A stretch of DNA of 64,000 bases from assembly GCF_024345225.1 (NCBI RefSeq), contig NZ_BROD01000001.1, positions 2,242,362 to 2,306,361 on the forward strand, in the 5' to 3' direction. The stretch's first letter is position 1; each line of letters opens with the position of its first letter. The DNA is from Clostridium sp. TW13 (GTDB lineage Bacteria > Bacillota > Clostridia > Clostridiales > Clostridiaceae). Below the pieces are notes generated by a model, which worked only from the letters and a program-made list of their open reading frames with translations, was not told the origin of the DNA and made no database searches. The position numbers were made by a program, and so were the translations under genes. Positions 27,324 to 36,102 of the stretch are shown piece by piece.

Positions 27324-28436
27324 CTATTTATTCTTCCCATCTATATTGGGCTGTTCTACTAAAACTACACGTTCACCTTTACTTCTTAAGGATTCTGCTT
27401 CTAAAATTGCAGCTTTTAAGTTATTATTGCAACATACTTCTACCACCTGTTTCTCTTCATTTTTAAACAATGGTAACAATGAATCTACTTTTACTGAGAA
27501 ACCTACTGCTGCTTCTTCATTACCAAAACAACTCAACAATTTATCATATCTTCCACCTGAAAGAATATTTTCACCAATTCCATCTGTAAATGCCCTAAAA
27601 ATAATTCCTGTATAATAGTCTGGCTCTGGTATTCTTCCAAGATCAAAACTAATATTTTTATCATAGCCAAAGTCTTTTAAGAAATTAAAAATCTCTTTTA
27701 AGTACTTAACTTCAATATTTACATCCTCTGACACGTTCATATTTAATACATTCTCAAGTACCTCTATTCCGCCAAACAGCCAAGGAAGCTTATTCAATAT
27801 ATCTTTTTCCTTTTCAGCTAAATTTAAACTTTCTAGGTTTTCTTGTAAGTCTACAACTCTCTTTTTCTCAATAAGACTTGCTATTTCATTTCTTTTTTCA
27901 TCACAAATATTTAATTTTTTAAATATAGAGTTCATAATTCCTATATGACCAATTTCTACTTTAAAATTCTTAAGTCCGAGCTTTTCTAATGCTTTAATTG
28001 CTAATAATATTACTTCTATATCAGCATTAAATCCTTTTTTACCTATAAGTTCTATGCCACAATCAATGTACTCATCTCTTTTTCCACCTAATGATTCATT
28101 CACCCTAAATACATTTGCATAATATTGCAATCTTACAGGTTTTTTCTTATCCTTAAACTTTGTACTTACTAACCTTGCAATGGGCACTGTCATATCTGGT
28201 CTTAATACTAATATTCTTCCTTTATTATCAAAAAACTTATACATTTCTTCTTGTCCTAAAGAATTTTTATATTGCTGAAATGTATCATAAAATTCTAAAG
28301 TAGGGGTTATTATTCTTTCATATCCCCAGCTATAAAAAATTTCTTCTAAAGTATTTTTTATAAACAACTTTTGCTCACATTCAGAAGGTACTATATCTCT
28401 CATTCCTCCAGGAATATTCTTGCTCATATCCATCAT
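27324..28436 (-). CDS. hisZ: ATP phosphoribosyltransferase regulatory subunit
   Basis: A 370-residue histidyl-tRNA-synthetase paralog. It has class II motif 2-like VRLQYYANVFRVNESLGG, the HisRS-like histidine-binding phrase RIPEPDYYTGIIF and GGRYDKLL. The anticodon-binding domain is largely missing: the chain ends about 45 residues after the core, so it is a short HisZ and not a tRNA synthetase. It assembles with HisG-S into a hetero-octamer and senses histidine. It is the first gene of the his operon, with AGGAG nine bases before the first of two adjacent ATGs. A good sigma-A promoter lies about 75 bases upstream. Confidence 0.92.
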   Translation of the reverse strand: MMDMSKNIPGGMRDIVPSECEQKLFIKNTLEEIFYSWGYERIITPTLEFYDTFQQYKNSLGQEEMYKFFDNKGRILVLRPDMTVPIARLVSTKFKDKKKPVRLQYYANVFRVNESLGGKRDEYIDCGIELIGKKGFNADIEVILLAIKALEKLGLKNFKVEIGHIGIMNSIFKKLNICDEKRNEIASLIEKKRVVDLQENLESLNLAEKEKDILNKLPWLFGGIEVLENVLNMNVSEDVNIEVKYLKEIFNFLKDFGYDKNISFDLGRIPEPDYYTGIIFRAFTDGIGENILSGGRYDKLLSCFGNEEAAVGFSVKVDSLLPLFKNEEKQVVEVCCNNNLKAAILEAESLRSKGERVVLVEQPNIDGKNK

Positions 28437-28467
28437 TATCCTCGCTCCTATATTTTTAACGCAAAAA

Positions 28468-28491
28468 CTTTATCGATTTATCATTTTATCG
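28468..28491 (-). repeat. Three tandem octamers in the his leader
   Basis: On the minus strand CGATAAAA, TGATAAAT and CGATAAAG follow each other without gaps, between the transcription start and hisZ. This may be an operator for the his operon. No T-box features (AGGGTGG-type) are seen in the short leader. Confidence 0.4.
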
Positions 28492-28515
28492 CTTTAACTT
28501 GCTAAACTTTATTTA

Positions 28516-28543
28516 ATAATAGCATATTTTCAATTTTTGTCAA
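28516..28543 (-). promoter_or_regulatory. Sigma-A promoter of the his operon
   Basis: Minus-strand TTGACA (28543-28538), a 16-base spacer and TATTAT (28521-28516). The -35 is consensus. The predicted leader is only about 70 bases. Confidence 0.75.
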
Positions 28544-28658
28544 GTCACTATTCCGTACTAATATGTGCATAATTTAGACTAATTATAATATTATATGCCA
28601 ATTAACTTTTCATCCATAATTTAGATATAACCTGATAATATTATTTTTTCTCAACACG

Positions 28659-28744
28659 TATAGAAGTATTCCATATAAATGTTGATAAAATTTTGTCGAA
28701 TTTTTGTAACTTGTCCATCAACTTTTTAACGGAATACTTCTATA
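28659..28744. repeat. 86-bp inverted-repeat element upstream of the transposase-like gene
   Basis: TATAGAAGTATTCC (28659-28672) is repeated as an exact inverted copy at 28731-28744. A second pair, GTTGAT (28681-28686) and ATCAAC (28717-28722), is nested inside, so the whole could fold into one long interrupted hairpin or represent a miniature mobile element. No coding frame is present. It sits 120 bases upstream of a transposase-derived gene. Confidence 0.6.
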
Positions 28745-28863
28745 TACATACGTAATTTTTATTTACACAACCTCATTGATAAATGTTCCCTATCCAACTG
28801 AATATAATCACCAAAACAGTCAATAATTAATGCATAACGCATTTTCTAAATGGAGTGATTATT

Positions 28864-29889
28864 ATGTACTATAACTTAGATTTATTTTCAACTTACAACA
28901 AAAACTTTGATGTATCTAACTCAAACTATATAAGTGACTGTGAGAATTATTATAATAATTTTGTTAAATGTAATAATAAAATAGATAGTTGCCCTCATTG
29001 CAATAGCACTAATATCGTAAAGAATGGTTTTTTAATTAGTGGCAAAAACAAACATAAAAGATATAAATGCAAAAGTTGCAATAGGACTTTTTCTGAAGTT
29101 ACAACTTCTCCATTAAGCTACAGTAAAAAAGATATTAGCCTTTGGATAGCATATCTAGGTTGTTTAGCTAAAGGTATGACTTTAAAATCAATATCCATGC
29201 AGCTTAACATAAATATAAAGACAGCATTTGCATGGAGACATAAAATATTAAGCTCTATAGAAAATAAAATTATGGATAAAGAGCTTTGCCATCATGTTCA
29301 AATTGCTGAAATTATAATGAGAAAAAACTTTAAAGGCAATAAGATAAAGCCTTTTGAACTAAAAAAATCCCGAATCATAAATTCACAATTTACCATTCCT
29401 TATAATGAAAGAATAAAAATAATGAGTTGCGTAGATGATTCAGAAAATATTATTTTAAGAGGTATGGATGTTAAGGAATTGTCTTATAATGAAATTAGTT
29501 CCTTGCTTAAACCTATAGTGCAGCCTAAATCAATATTGTGCGCGGCTAAAAACTTTGCTTATGCATACTTTGCCAAGCAAAATAACTTAAAGATAGCCTT
29601 AGGATTATCTCATAAATATAAATCAAAAAATGGAGAATTTTTAAATAATAAAAAAGCTAGCGGTAATGGATTAGATTTTATTAAATATATTGCAAAGTTC
29701 ATGGGCATAGCCACTAAATACGTTAACTATTATCTAGCTCTATATGTATGGGAAATAAAAAATCGATCTACTCAATTTGACACTGCGGTCAAAGGATTAT
29801 TTATAAACTTATTAAATAGCACTAAGGTCTTGAGAACTACAGATTTTAAAGATGTAACCATAGATGGATTAATTGCATCCGCTGCATAA
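28864..29889 (+). CDS. IS1595-like transposase-derived protein lacking catalytic residues
   Basis: A 341-residue protein with the architecture of IS1595/ISXO2 transposases: an N-terminal zinc ribbon with CPHCNSTN and YKCKSCNRTFS (about residues 40-70), a helix-turn-helix (MTLKSISMQLNINIKTAFAWRHKIL, given here only as its span near 105-130), then an RNase H-like region. Where active relatives have the first Asp (VEIDET-like), this protein reads VQIAEI. Where the second Asp is expected (TDG/TDE-like), it reads LCAAKNF before the conserved AYAYFAKQNN. The acidic third position is also not apparent. The frame is intact with GGAG eight bases before the ATG at 28864, suggesting a domesticated DNA-binding protein. 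No flanking terminal repeats of an intact IS were recognised. Confidence 0.75.
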   Translation: MYYNLDLFSTYNKNFDVSNSNYISDCENYYNNFVKCNNKIDSCPHCNSTNIVKNGFLISGKNKHKRYKCKSCNRTFSEVTTSPLSYSKKDISLWIAYLGCLAKGMTLKSISMQLNINIKTAFAWRHKILSSIENKIMDKELCHHVQIAEIIMRKNFKGNKIKPFELKKSRIINSQFTIPYNERIKIMSCVDDSENIILRGMDVKELSYNEISSLLKPIVQPKSILCAAKNFAYAYFAKQNNLKIALGLSHKYKSKNGEFLNNKKASGNGLDFIKYIAKFMGIATKYVNYYLALYVWEIKNRSTQFDTAVKGLFINLLNSTKVLRTTDFKDVTIDGLIASAA

Positions 29890-29936
29890 AAAATAGACTA
29901 TAGATATTTTGTTATTATACAATCATATCTACAGTC
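29886..29936 (-). terminator. Terminator between the transposase-like gene and clpB
   Basis: GACTGTAGATAT and ATATCTATAGTC pair with one mismatch and are followed on the minus strand by TATTTTTTA. It serves clpB and may also stop plus-strand transcription. Confidence 0.65.
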
Positions 29937-29996
29937 CTGTGGTAATACCATCCAATATCAAACAGCATTATCCAAAAACAATAATATTATTTAGTT

Positions 29997-32597
29997 TTAT
30001 TTGTTTTCTATAATCAACTGATCTTCTGAAGCATCTATTAATATAGTACTACCATTTTGTATATTACCTTTTATTATTTGTTTTGCAATTTCAGTTTCAA
30101 GTACATGTTCAATATATCTTCTTAATGGTCTAGCTCCGTAGACAGGATCATAGCCCTCTCTAGCTAATAATTCCTTACCTTTTTCAGTGATATTCATACT
30201 GATATTCTTCTCTTGTAATCTTCTACCTACATCTGCTAAGAATATATCAATAATCTTCTTAATTCCTTCATTGCTTAATGGCTTAAACATAATGATATCA
30301 TCTACTCTATTTAAAAATTCAGGTTTAAATCTACTCCTCATCTCATTCATTACTGAGGATTTAATGTTATCATCTATTATCTCTTCACTTTGATTTAGCA
30401 GCAAGTGTTCACTACCAATATTAGATGTCATAATAATTATGCAATTCTTAAAATCTACTGTTTTACCTTGGTTATCTGTAAGTCTACCATCATCAAGAAT
30501 TTGAAGAAAAACATTAAATACATCTTCATGGGCTTTCTCAATTTCATCAAATAATATAACTGAATACGGCTTTCTTCTAACTGCTTCTGTTAACTGCCCA
30601 CCAGCCTCATATCCAACATATCCTGGAGGAGCTCCTATTAACCTAGATACTGAATATTTCTCCATATATTCACTCATATCTATTCTAATGATATTATCTT
30701 CTGAATCGAATAAAGTTCTTGCCAAAGTTTTAGCTAACTCTGTTTTACCTACTCCGGTTGGCCCTAAGAATATAAATGAACCAATAGGTCTTCTTATATC
30801 CTTCATACCAGCTCTTGCTCTTATTACCGCATCAGATACTAAAGATACAGCTTCTTGCTGACCTACTACTCTCTTTTCAAGTTCTTCTTCAAGTCTTAAT
30901 AGCTTTTCCTTTTCCCCCTCTACCAATCTTGATACAGGTATTCCAGTCCATTTTGATACTATTTCAGAAATTTCATTTTCTGTTACCTCTTCTTTTAATA
31001 GTGCACCTTCATAATTTTCTTTCATCTTTGCTTCTTTTATTTTTATCTCTTGCTCTAATCTTGGAATCTCTCCATACCTAAGTTCAGCAACCTTATTTAA
31101 ATCATACGCTCTTTCATATTGTTCTATTTTACCCTTAGCTTCATCTAATTGAGCTTTTAAGTTTCTTATTTCTAAGATTGCTCCTTTTTCCTTATCATAC
31201 TTTGCAGTCATTTCATCATTTTTAGCTTTTAACTCCGCCAACTCTTTGCTTAATTCCAACAATCTATTCTTAGAATAATCATCTGTTTCTTTTAATAATG
31301 CTTCATTTTCAGTTTCTAACTGAAATATCTTTCTTCTAACTATATCAAGCTCAGTTGGCAAAGAGTCTATTTCAGACCTAATCATAGCTCCAGCTTCGTC
31401 AATTAAATCAATTGCCTTATCTGGTAAAAATCTATCTTGTATATATCTATCAGATAATTTTGCTGCAGCTACAATGGCTGAATCATGAATTCTAATTCCA
31501 TGATGAATTTCAAATCTTTCCTTTAATCCTCTCAAAATTGAAACTGTATCTTCTACTGTTGGCTCATCTACAGTAACAGGTTGGAATCTTCTTTCTAAAG
31601 CCTTGTCTTTTTCAATATACTGTCTATATTCATCAAAAGTTGTTGCTCCTATACAATGCAATTCTCCTCTCGCAAGTAGTGGTTTTATAAGGTTACCTGC
31701 ATCCATAGCACCTTCAGTTTTTCCTGCTCCAACAATCGTATGAATTTCATCTATAAATAGAATTATTCTTCCTTCACTATTTTGAACTTCTTTTAATACA
31801 GCCTTTAATCTTTCTTCAAATTCACCTCTGTACTTTGCTCCAGCTATCAAGGCTCCCATATCTAGTGAAAAAATTATTTTTTCCTTTAAACCTTCCGGAA
31901 CATCTCCTCTAACAATTCTTTCAGCTAGACCTTCTACTATAGCAGTTTTACCTACACCAGGTTCTCCAATAAGCACTGGATTGTTCTTGGTTCTTCTTGA
32001 TAAAATTCTTATAGTTCTTCTTATTTCTTCGTCTCTACCAATAACAGGATCTAATTTATGCTGTTTTGCTAATTCTATAAGATTTGTACCATACTTCTTT
32101 AAAGCATCATAAGTTCCCTCAGGATCTTGTGTATCAACTCTTTGATTACCTCTTATATTTGCAAGAACTTTAAGAAAATCTTTTTCATTGATATTAAACT
32201 GTTTTAAAATATCACTTACAGCACCACTTTTTTCAACTTCCATAATAGCCAACATTACATGTTCTACACTAATATATGAATCTTTATACTTATCAGCTAT
32301 TTGTTCAGCTTTAACTAAAGTTTCTTCTATTTTTCTAGTAGCATATACAGCTGAAGAACTCGCTGCATCTCCCAATACCTTAGGCATATTATCTAAAGTA
32401 TCAGAAACCTTTTTTCTCATTTGCTGAATATTCTTGCCCATTCTTTCGAATATATTAGGAATTAAACCATCCTCTTGATTTAGTAATGCTGAAAACAAAT
32501 GTATAACATCTACTTGTTGATGATTGCATCTAACAGCAGTTGTTTGTGCATCACTCAAACTCTCTTGAACTCTCAGTGTCATCTTTTCTATATTCAT
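29997..32597 (-). CDS. clpB: Disaggregase chaperone ClpB
   Basis: A 866-residue Hsp100 protein. It has the Clp N-domain repeats (about 1-145), a first AAA module with [13 protein letters not shown] and a long coiled-coil middle domain (about 400-530) that distinguishes ClpB from ClpC. The second AAA module has [40 protein letters not shown] and GARPLRRYI. It works with DnaK to rescue aggregated proteins. The ATG at 32597 is eight bases after AGAGG; an ATG six bases earlier is too close. A sigma-A promoter overlapped by a CtsR-like operator lies upstream, indicating heat-shock control. Confidence 0.95.
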   Translation of the reverse strand: MNIEKMTLRVQESLSDAQTTAVRCNHQQVDVIHLFSALLNQEDGLIPNIFERMGKNIQQMRKKVSDTLDNMPKVLGDAASSSAVYATRKIEETLVKAEQIADKYKDSYISVEHVMLAIMEVEKSGAVSDILKQFNINEKDFLKVLANIRGNQRVDTQDPEGTYDALKKYGTNLIELAKQHKLDPVIGRDEEIRRTIRILSRRTKNNPVLIGEPGVGKTAIVEGLAERIVRGDVPEGLKEKIIFSLDMGALIAGAKYRGEFEERLKAVLKEVQNSEGRIILFIDEIHTIVGAGKTEGAMDAGNLIKPLLARGELHCIGATTFDEYRQYIEKDKALERRFQPVTVDEPTVEDTVSILRGLKERFEIHHGIRIHDSAIVAAAKLSDRYIQDRFLPDKAIDLIDEAGAMIRSEIDSLPTELDIVRRKIFQLETENEALLKETDDYSKNRLLELSKELAELKAKNDEMTAKYDKEKGAILEIRNLKAQLDEAKGKIEQYERAYDLNKVAELRYGEIPRLEQEIKIKEAKMKENYEGALLKEEVTENEISEIVSKWTGIPVSRLVEGEKEKLLRLEEELEKRVVGQQEAVSLVSDAVIRARAGMKDIRRPIGSFIFLGPTGVGKTELAKTLARTLFDSEDNIIRIDMSEYMEKYSVSRLIGAPPGYVGYEAGGQLTEAVRRKPYSVILFDEIEKAHEDVFNVFLQILDDGRLTDNQGKTVDFKNCIIIMTSNIGSEHLLLNQSEEIIDDNIKSSVMNEMRSRFKPEFLNRVDDIIMFKPLSNEGIKKIIDIFLADVGRRLQEKNISMNITEKGKELLAREGYDPVYGARPLRRYIEHVLETEIAKQIIKGNIQNGSTILIDASEDQLIIENK

Positions 32598-32640
32598 ATA
32601 CATTACCTCTCTTACCTAGTTTTCTATTCTGTATATTTTT

Positions 32641-32670
32641 ATAATAATACAAACATCAAAGAAAGTCAAA
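32641..32670 (-). promoter_or_regulatory. clpB promoter with CtsR-like operator
   Basis: Minus-strand TTGACT (32669-32664), a 17-base spacer and TATTAT (32646-32641) form the promoter. On the plus strand CATCAAA-GAA-AGTCAAA (32654-32670) matches the CtsR heptad repeat (RGTCAAA-NAN-RGTCAAA) with two mismatches in the first half and covers the -35, consistent with repression. Confidence 0.65.
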
Positions 32671-32742
32671 GTTTATTTATTTTTCTTTTTATATTTTTTA
32701 TGTTAAACTAATATTAATATATTTTAATAAAGGAGGAATTTT

Positions 32743-34824
32743 ATGCGAAAGGAATACATTAACTATCCTTCCTATATGCCTGTAGAAATATTATTTTGCA
32801 GCATTAAAGAATATCCAATTCACTGGCATAATAGCATAGAAATACTATATGTTCTTGAAGGCAACCTATTTGTAGATATTGAATCTGATACTTTCAAGAT
32901 AAGCAATAATCAATTAGAAATAATTAATGTAGATGAGGCCCATAGAATATACTCCAACGATGATGAAAATAGAATACTCATTTTTCACATTGATCCTTGG
33001 TTCTTTGAGAAATATTATAATGATATTGCTAATATGATTTTCTACGTAAATAGTTCTGACGATGGAGCTCAAGATTCTGAACCTTACGATGAACTTAGAA
33101 CTTTTCTTTGCAGAATTCTTTGTGAATCAATTCAAAAGCAAGAAAATTATGATGATGAAATAGAAGCAACTCTAGTAGAACTTCTATATCATTTAATTAA
33201 CAACTTTCATTATCTACTATATGATAAAGAAGAGCTTAAAGATAATGAAGAACAATTAGAAAGGTATCATAGAATATCAAAATATATTTTTAATAACTAC
33301 AACAATATAACATTGCAAGAAATAGCTAAAAAAGAATTTTTAAGTTCTCATTATTTGTCTCATGAAATAAAGAATGCTACTGGCTATAGCTTCACAGACC
33401 TTGTAAATCAAACCAGAGTTGAGGAGTCAGCAAAATTATTGCTAGATACTGATATGACAATTTCAGAAATATCTGAAGAAGTAGGCTTCTCACATACTAG
33501 ATATTTCAACAAACACTTTAAACTAAACTATAAGCTTACACCTCTTCAATTCAGAAAAAAGCATAACGTAAATGAAGAAGCTTATGAAAATCTAAAACAA
33601 ATTAGATATTTAGATACTAATGTTGCTCTAGAAATGGTAACCTACTACCTAGAAGATTACGATAGATTTAACTATGAAAATAAAATAACTAAAATAAATA
33701 TTGATATGAGTGAAACTGAAAAAGACTTTGAAAAAAGTTTTAAAAATATTATCAATTTAGGCGATGCCTTTGATTTACTTATAGAAGATAATAAAGACTT
33801 CGTTGAAGAAATTCAAGAAGAAATAGGATTTAATTACGCCTTATTATCAAATGTTTTCTCATCAGATATGGGTATTTTCCCGAATTCCCAGTTTCACAAC
33901 TGGAGTCGAGTATTAGCAGTATTAGAATTTTTAGATTACTTAGATTTAAAGCCACTTATAGTATTAGATGACTCTGAATTTATGGATAAAAATTATTTGT
34001 TAACCATTGAATCATTCTTAAACTACTTCGATGAATTAGAAAGCTTAAATTTACGTAATTTCAAGTTTATATTCAAAAATAATTTTAATAAGCATTTAGA
34101 AGAAGAAGTACGAGATATTTTATTTAACAAATACTCTGTGGATATTCATGAGAAACATTACTCAAATGAAAATGATACAAATTTGATATATGATACTGCT
34201 TATATGCTTCCCTATATAATAAATAAAATATGCAAACAAGATACCCCTCTAACATCATTTAAGGCATTTGATGTATTGGATAAGCAGATTAACCTAACCA
34301 ATGAGGTCTTCTTCGGATATCCTGGACTAATTAATGATAAGGGAATTAAAAAGCCTTCTTATTACGCATACTATTTATTAAATAAACTTGGTGATTATAT
34401 AGTTACTATGGGAGAAGGATATATTGTAACCAAAAATGAAGAAGAAGAATATCAAATATTACTCTATTCTTATAATGAAGAATTAGAATCTTTATCTGAT
34501 ATTAATAGTATTTCAAAATTAAGAGGAGTAAAAAATACTACTCAAAAAAAATATAATCTTAATATAGTTAATATTAACTCAAATTGTAGAATTACCACTT
34601 ATGAAGTTAATGAAGGCATGGGTTCATCATATAATTATTGGATTGGTATGGGAAGACCTAAAAGATTAAGTAAAGAAGAAAAAGAGATTCTTCATAAGGC
34701 ATCTTTTCCAAAAATCAATTTTAAATATACTAAAAAGAGTCCTTTATTAAATTTACAAGCTAAGTTACCTGGTTATTCAGCTCAATTAATAATAATAAAA
34801 GAGGTGCAAAAACATTTAGAATAA
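32743..34824 (+). CDS. AraC-family regulator with N-terminal cupin and C-terminal GH39-like domain
   Basis: A 693-residue protein. Residues 1-100 look like a cupin (PIHWHNSIEILYVLEG, then DEAHRIYS), and residues about 175-275 are an AraC/XylS double helix-turn-helix (ITLQEIAKKEFLSSHYLS, and ISEISEEVGFSHTRYFNKHFK). The C-terminal 400 residues resemble a glycoside hydrolase family 39-type barrel plus beta-sandwich, as in some clostridial AraC proteins. The region contains FGYPGLINDKGIKKPSYYAYYLLNKLG, typical of GH39 after the barrel, but clear catalytic acids are not evident. It probably senses a sugar or glycoside. Target genes are not obvious nearby. It starts at an ATG with AAAGGAGG upstream. 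Confidence 0.8.
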   Translation: MRKEYINYPSYMPVEILFCSIKEYPIHWHNSIEILYVLEGNLFVDIESDTFKISNNQLEIINVDEAHRIYSNDDENRILIFHIDPWFFEKYYNDIANMIFYVNSSDDGAQDSEPYDELRTFLCRILCESIQKQENYDDEIEATLVELLYHLINNFHYLLYDKEELKDNEEQLERYHRISKYIFNNYNNITLQEIAKKEFLSSHYLSHEIKNATGYSFTDLVNQTRVEESAKLLLDTDMTISEISEEVGFSHTRYFNKHFKLNYKLTPLQFRKKHNVNEEAYENLKQIRYLDTNVALEMVTYYLEDYDRFNYENKITKINIDMSETEKDFEKSFKNIINLGDAFDLLIEDNKDFVEEIQEEIGFNYALLSNVFSSDMGIFPNSQFHNWSRVLAVLEFLDYLDLKPLIVLDDSEFMDKNYLLTIESFLNYFDELESLNLRNFKFIFKNNFNKHLEEEVRDILFNKYSVDIHEKHYSNENDTNLIYDTAYMLPYIINKICKQDTPLTSFKAFDVLDKQINLTNEVFFGYPGLINDKGIKKPSYYAYYLLNKLGDYIVTMGEGYIVTKNEEEEYQILLYSYNEELESLSDINSISKLRGVKNTTQKKYNLNIVNINSNCRITTYEVNEGMGSSYNYWIGMGRPKRLSKEEKEILHKASFPKINFKYTKKSPLLNLQAKLPGYSAQLIIIKEVQKHLE

Positions 34825-34839
34825 ATGTTTTTGCACCTC
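34801..34839. terminator. Hairpin overlapping the AraC stop codon, terminator for the HTH-TPR genes
   Basis: GAGGTGCAAAAACATTTA (34801-34818) pairs perfectly with 34822-34839. The AraC-gene stop codon lies in the second arm. On the minus strand the stem is followed by TTTTATTATTATT, so it terminates the convergent HTH-TPR genes. Confidence 0.8.
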
Positions 34840-34844
34840 TTCTA

Positions 34845-36083
34845 CTATATATTCTTTTCCATATTTTTAGCTAAGGTAAAATACTTTAATGATTCTCTTA
34901 AATCGCTAAGTTTATAGTACATATTTCCCATTTCCAAATACCTATCATGAATTTGTTCTGGTCCTGAGTATTTTGCCAAAGCATCCATAGATAAATTCAT
35001 GTATATTTCTGCTTGATTCATATTACCAAGTTTCTGATATAACTTAGCTTTAAGATAATAACCTTTTTCTATTAGCTCTAAATTATCTAATAGAATTGAT
35101 AAATTTAATGATTCTTCAACCATAATTCCTGCTTCATTTAATTTATCATATGCCATTAAGTCTACTATGCATCTGTTTAAAAATTCAACATATTTTGAAT
35201 TTTGTTTTATTTCCACTACTAATTTAGCTCGTTCTATATAAAACATTAATTCTTCAATTTTTCCTGCTTCTCCAAAACTTTCTGCTAGCCTTAAATATAA
35301 ATCTACATGTAGTGTTTTATATTTTTCAATTGGCTCACATACATTCTTTAAAAGTTCTTCATCAAGCACACCATTTAACTTTAGCTTTAAGATTAGTTGT
35401 TCTACATAAATTTGAATCTTTATTTTTTCATCATCGCTTTGTTCATCTAACTTTTCAATTGCTCTATTTATGCATTCAAAAGCTTTAGAATATTGCTTAT
35501 TACTTGAATAACATAAGCTTTCTGCTAAAAAATATTCTGCGTTTTTATTAGCTTCCCCTATTTTTTCACCTATGTTATTAAAATATGTAATTGCTTCTAA
35601 ATATTCGCCAGTTCTAAAAAAATACATTGCCATATCTCTATAATAAATATCTTCTATAAAAGTATTTTTTTGATATAAATTATAGTACATAGGAATTATC
35701 TTTTCTATGTGGCCATATTTGTCTTTATCAAGATAATACTTAAATAACTTACGAATAGACTTAACAGCTAAATCAACATATCCATATTTTAATGAATAAT
35801 CAAAATTTGACTTAAGTTCGTACTCGTACTCTTCGCCCTTAAAATTATCAATATTATCAATATTCTTTTCAATCTGAACTCTTACATCTTCAATTAGATA
35901 CTCTAGCTTTAAATCTAGCTTATCAGCTATATATTCTAAAGTCTTTCTATCAGCATCAATCTTACCATTTTCAATACAACTCATTTTAGATATTGAAATC
36001 TTGTCTTCACACAGCTCTTTTAATGTTATACCTTTATATATTCTTGATCGTTTAATTTTTTCCCCTGTAGATAATATCTTCAT
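34845..36083 (-). CDS. HTH-TPR regulator (RRNPP-like), second of a tandem pair
   Basis: A 412-residue protein with an N-terminal XRE-type helix-turn-helix (about residues 5-62: GEKIKRSRIYKGITLKELCE, CIENGK) followed by about nine tetratricopeptide-like helical repeats to the C-terminus. This is the architecture of RRNPP regulators (PlcR, NprR, clostridial QssR-like) that sense short peptides. It starts 19 bases after its paralog, so the two form an operon. No short peptide gene of the usual kind was found next to it. A GGGTGAT precedes the ATG and is a modest ribosome site. Confidence 0.75.
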   Translation of the reverse strand: MKILSTGEKIKRSRIYKGITLKELCEDKISISKMSCIENGKIDADRKTLEYIADKLDLKLEYLIEDVRVQIEKNIDNIDNFKGEEYEYELKSNFDYSLKYGYVDLAVKSIRKLFKYYLDKDKYGHIEKIIPMYYNLYQKNTFIEDIYYRDMAMYFFRTGEYLEAITYFNNIGEKIGEANKNAEYFLAESLCYSSNKQYSKAFECINRAIEKLDEQSDDEKIKIQIYVEQLILKLKLNGVLDEELLKNVCEPIEKYKTLHVDLYLRLAESFGEAGKIEELMFYIERAKLVVEIKQNSKYVEFLNRCIVDLMAYDKLNEAGIMVEESLNLSILLDNLELIEKGYYLKAKLYQKLGNMNQAEIYMNLSMDALAKYSGPEQIHDRYLEMGNMYYKLSDLRESLKYFTLAKNMEKNI

Positions 36084-36102
36084 TTAAATCACCCATCATT
36101 GA

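Noticed and set aside
28437-28520. T-box leader for the his operon
   Set aside because: The leader is too short and lacks AGGGTGG-type and stem I features; a sigma-A promoter is only about 75 bases upstream.
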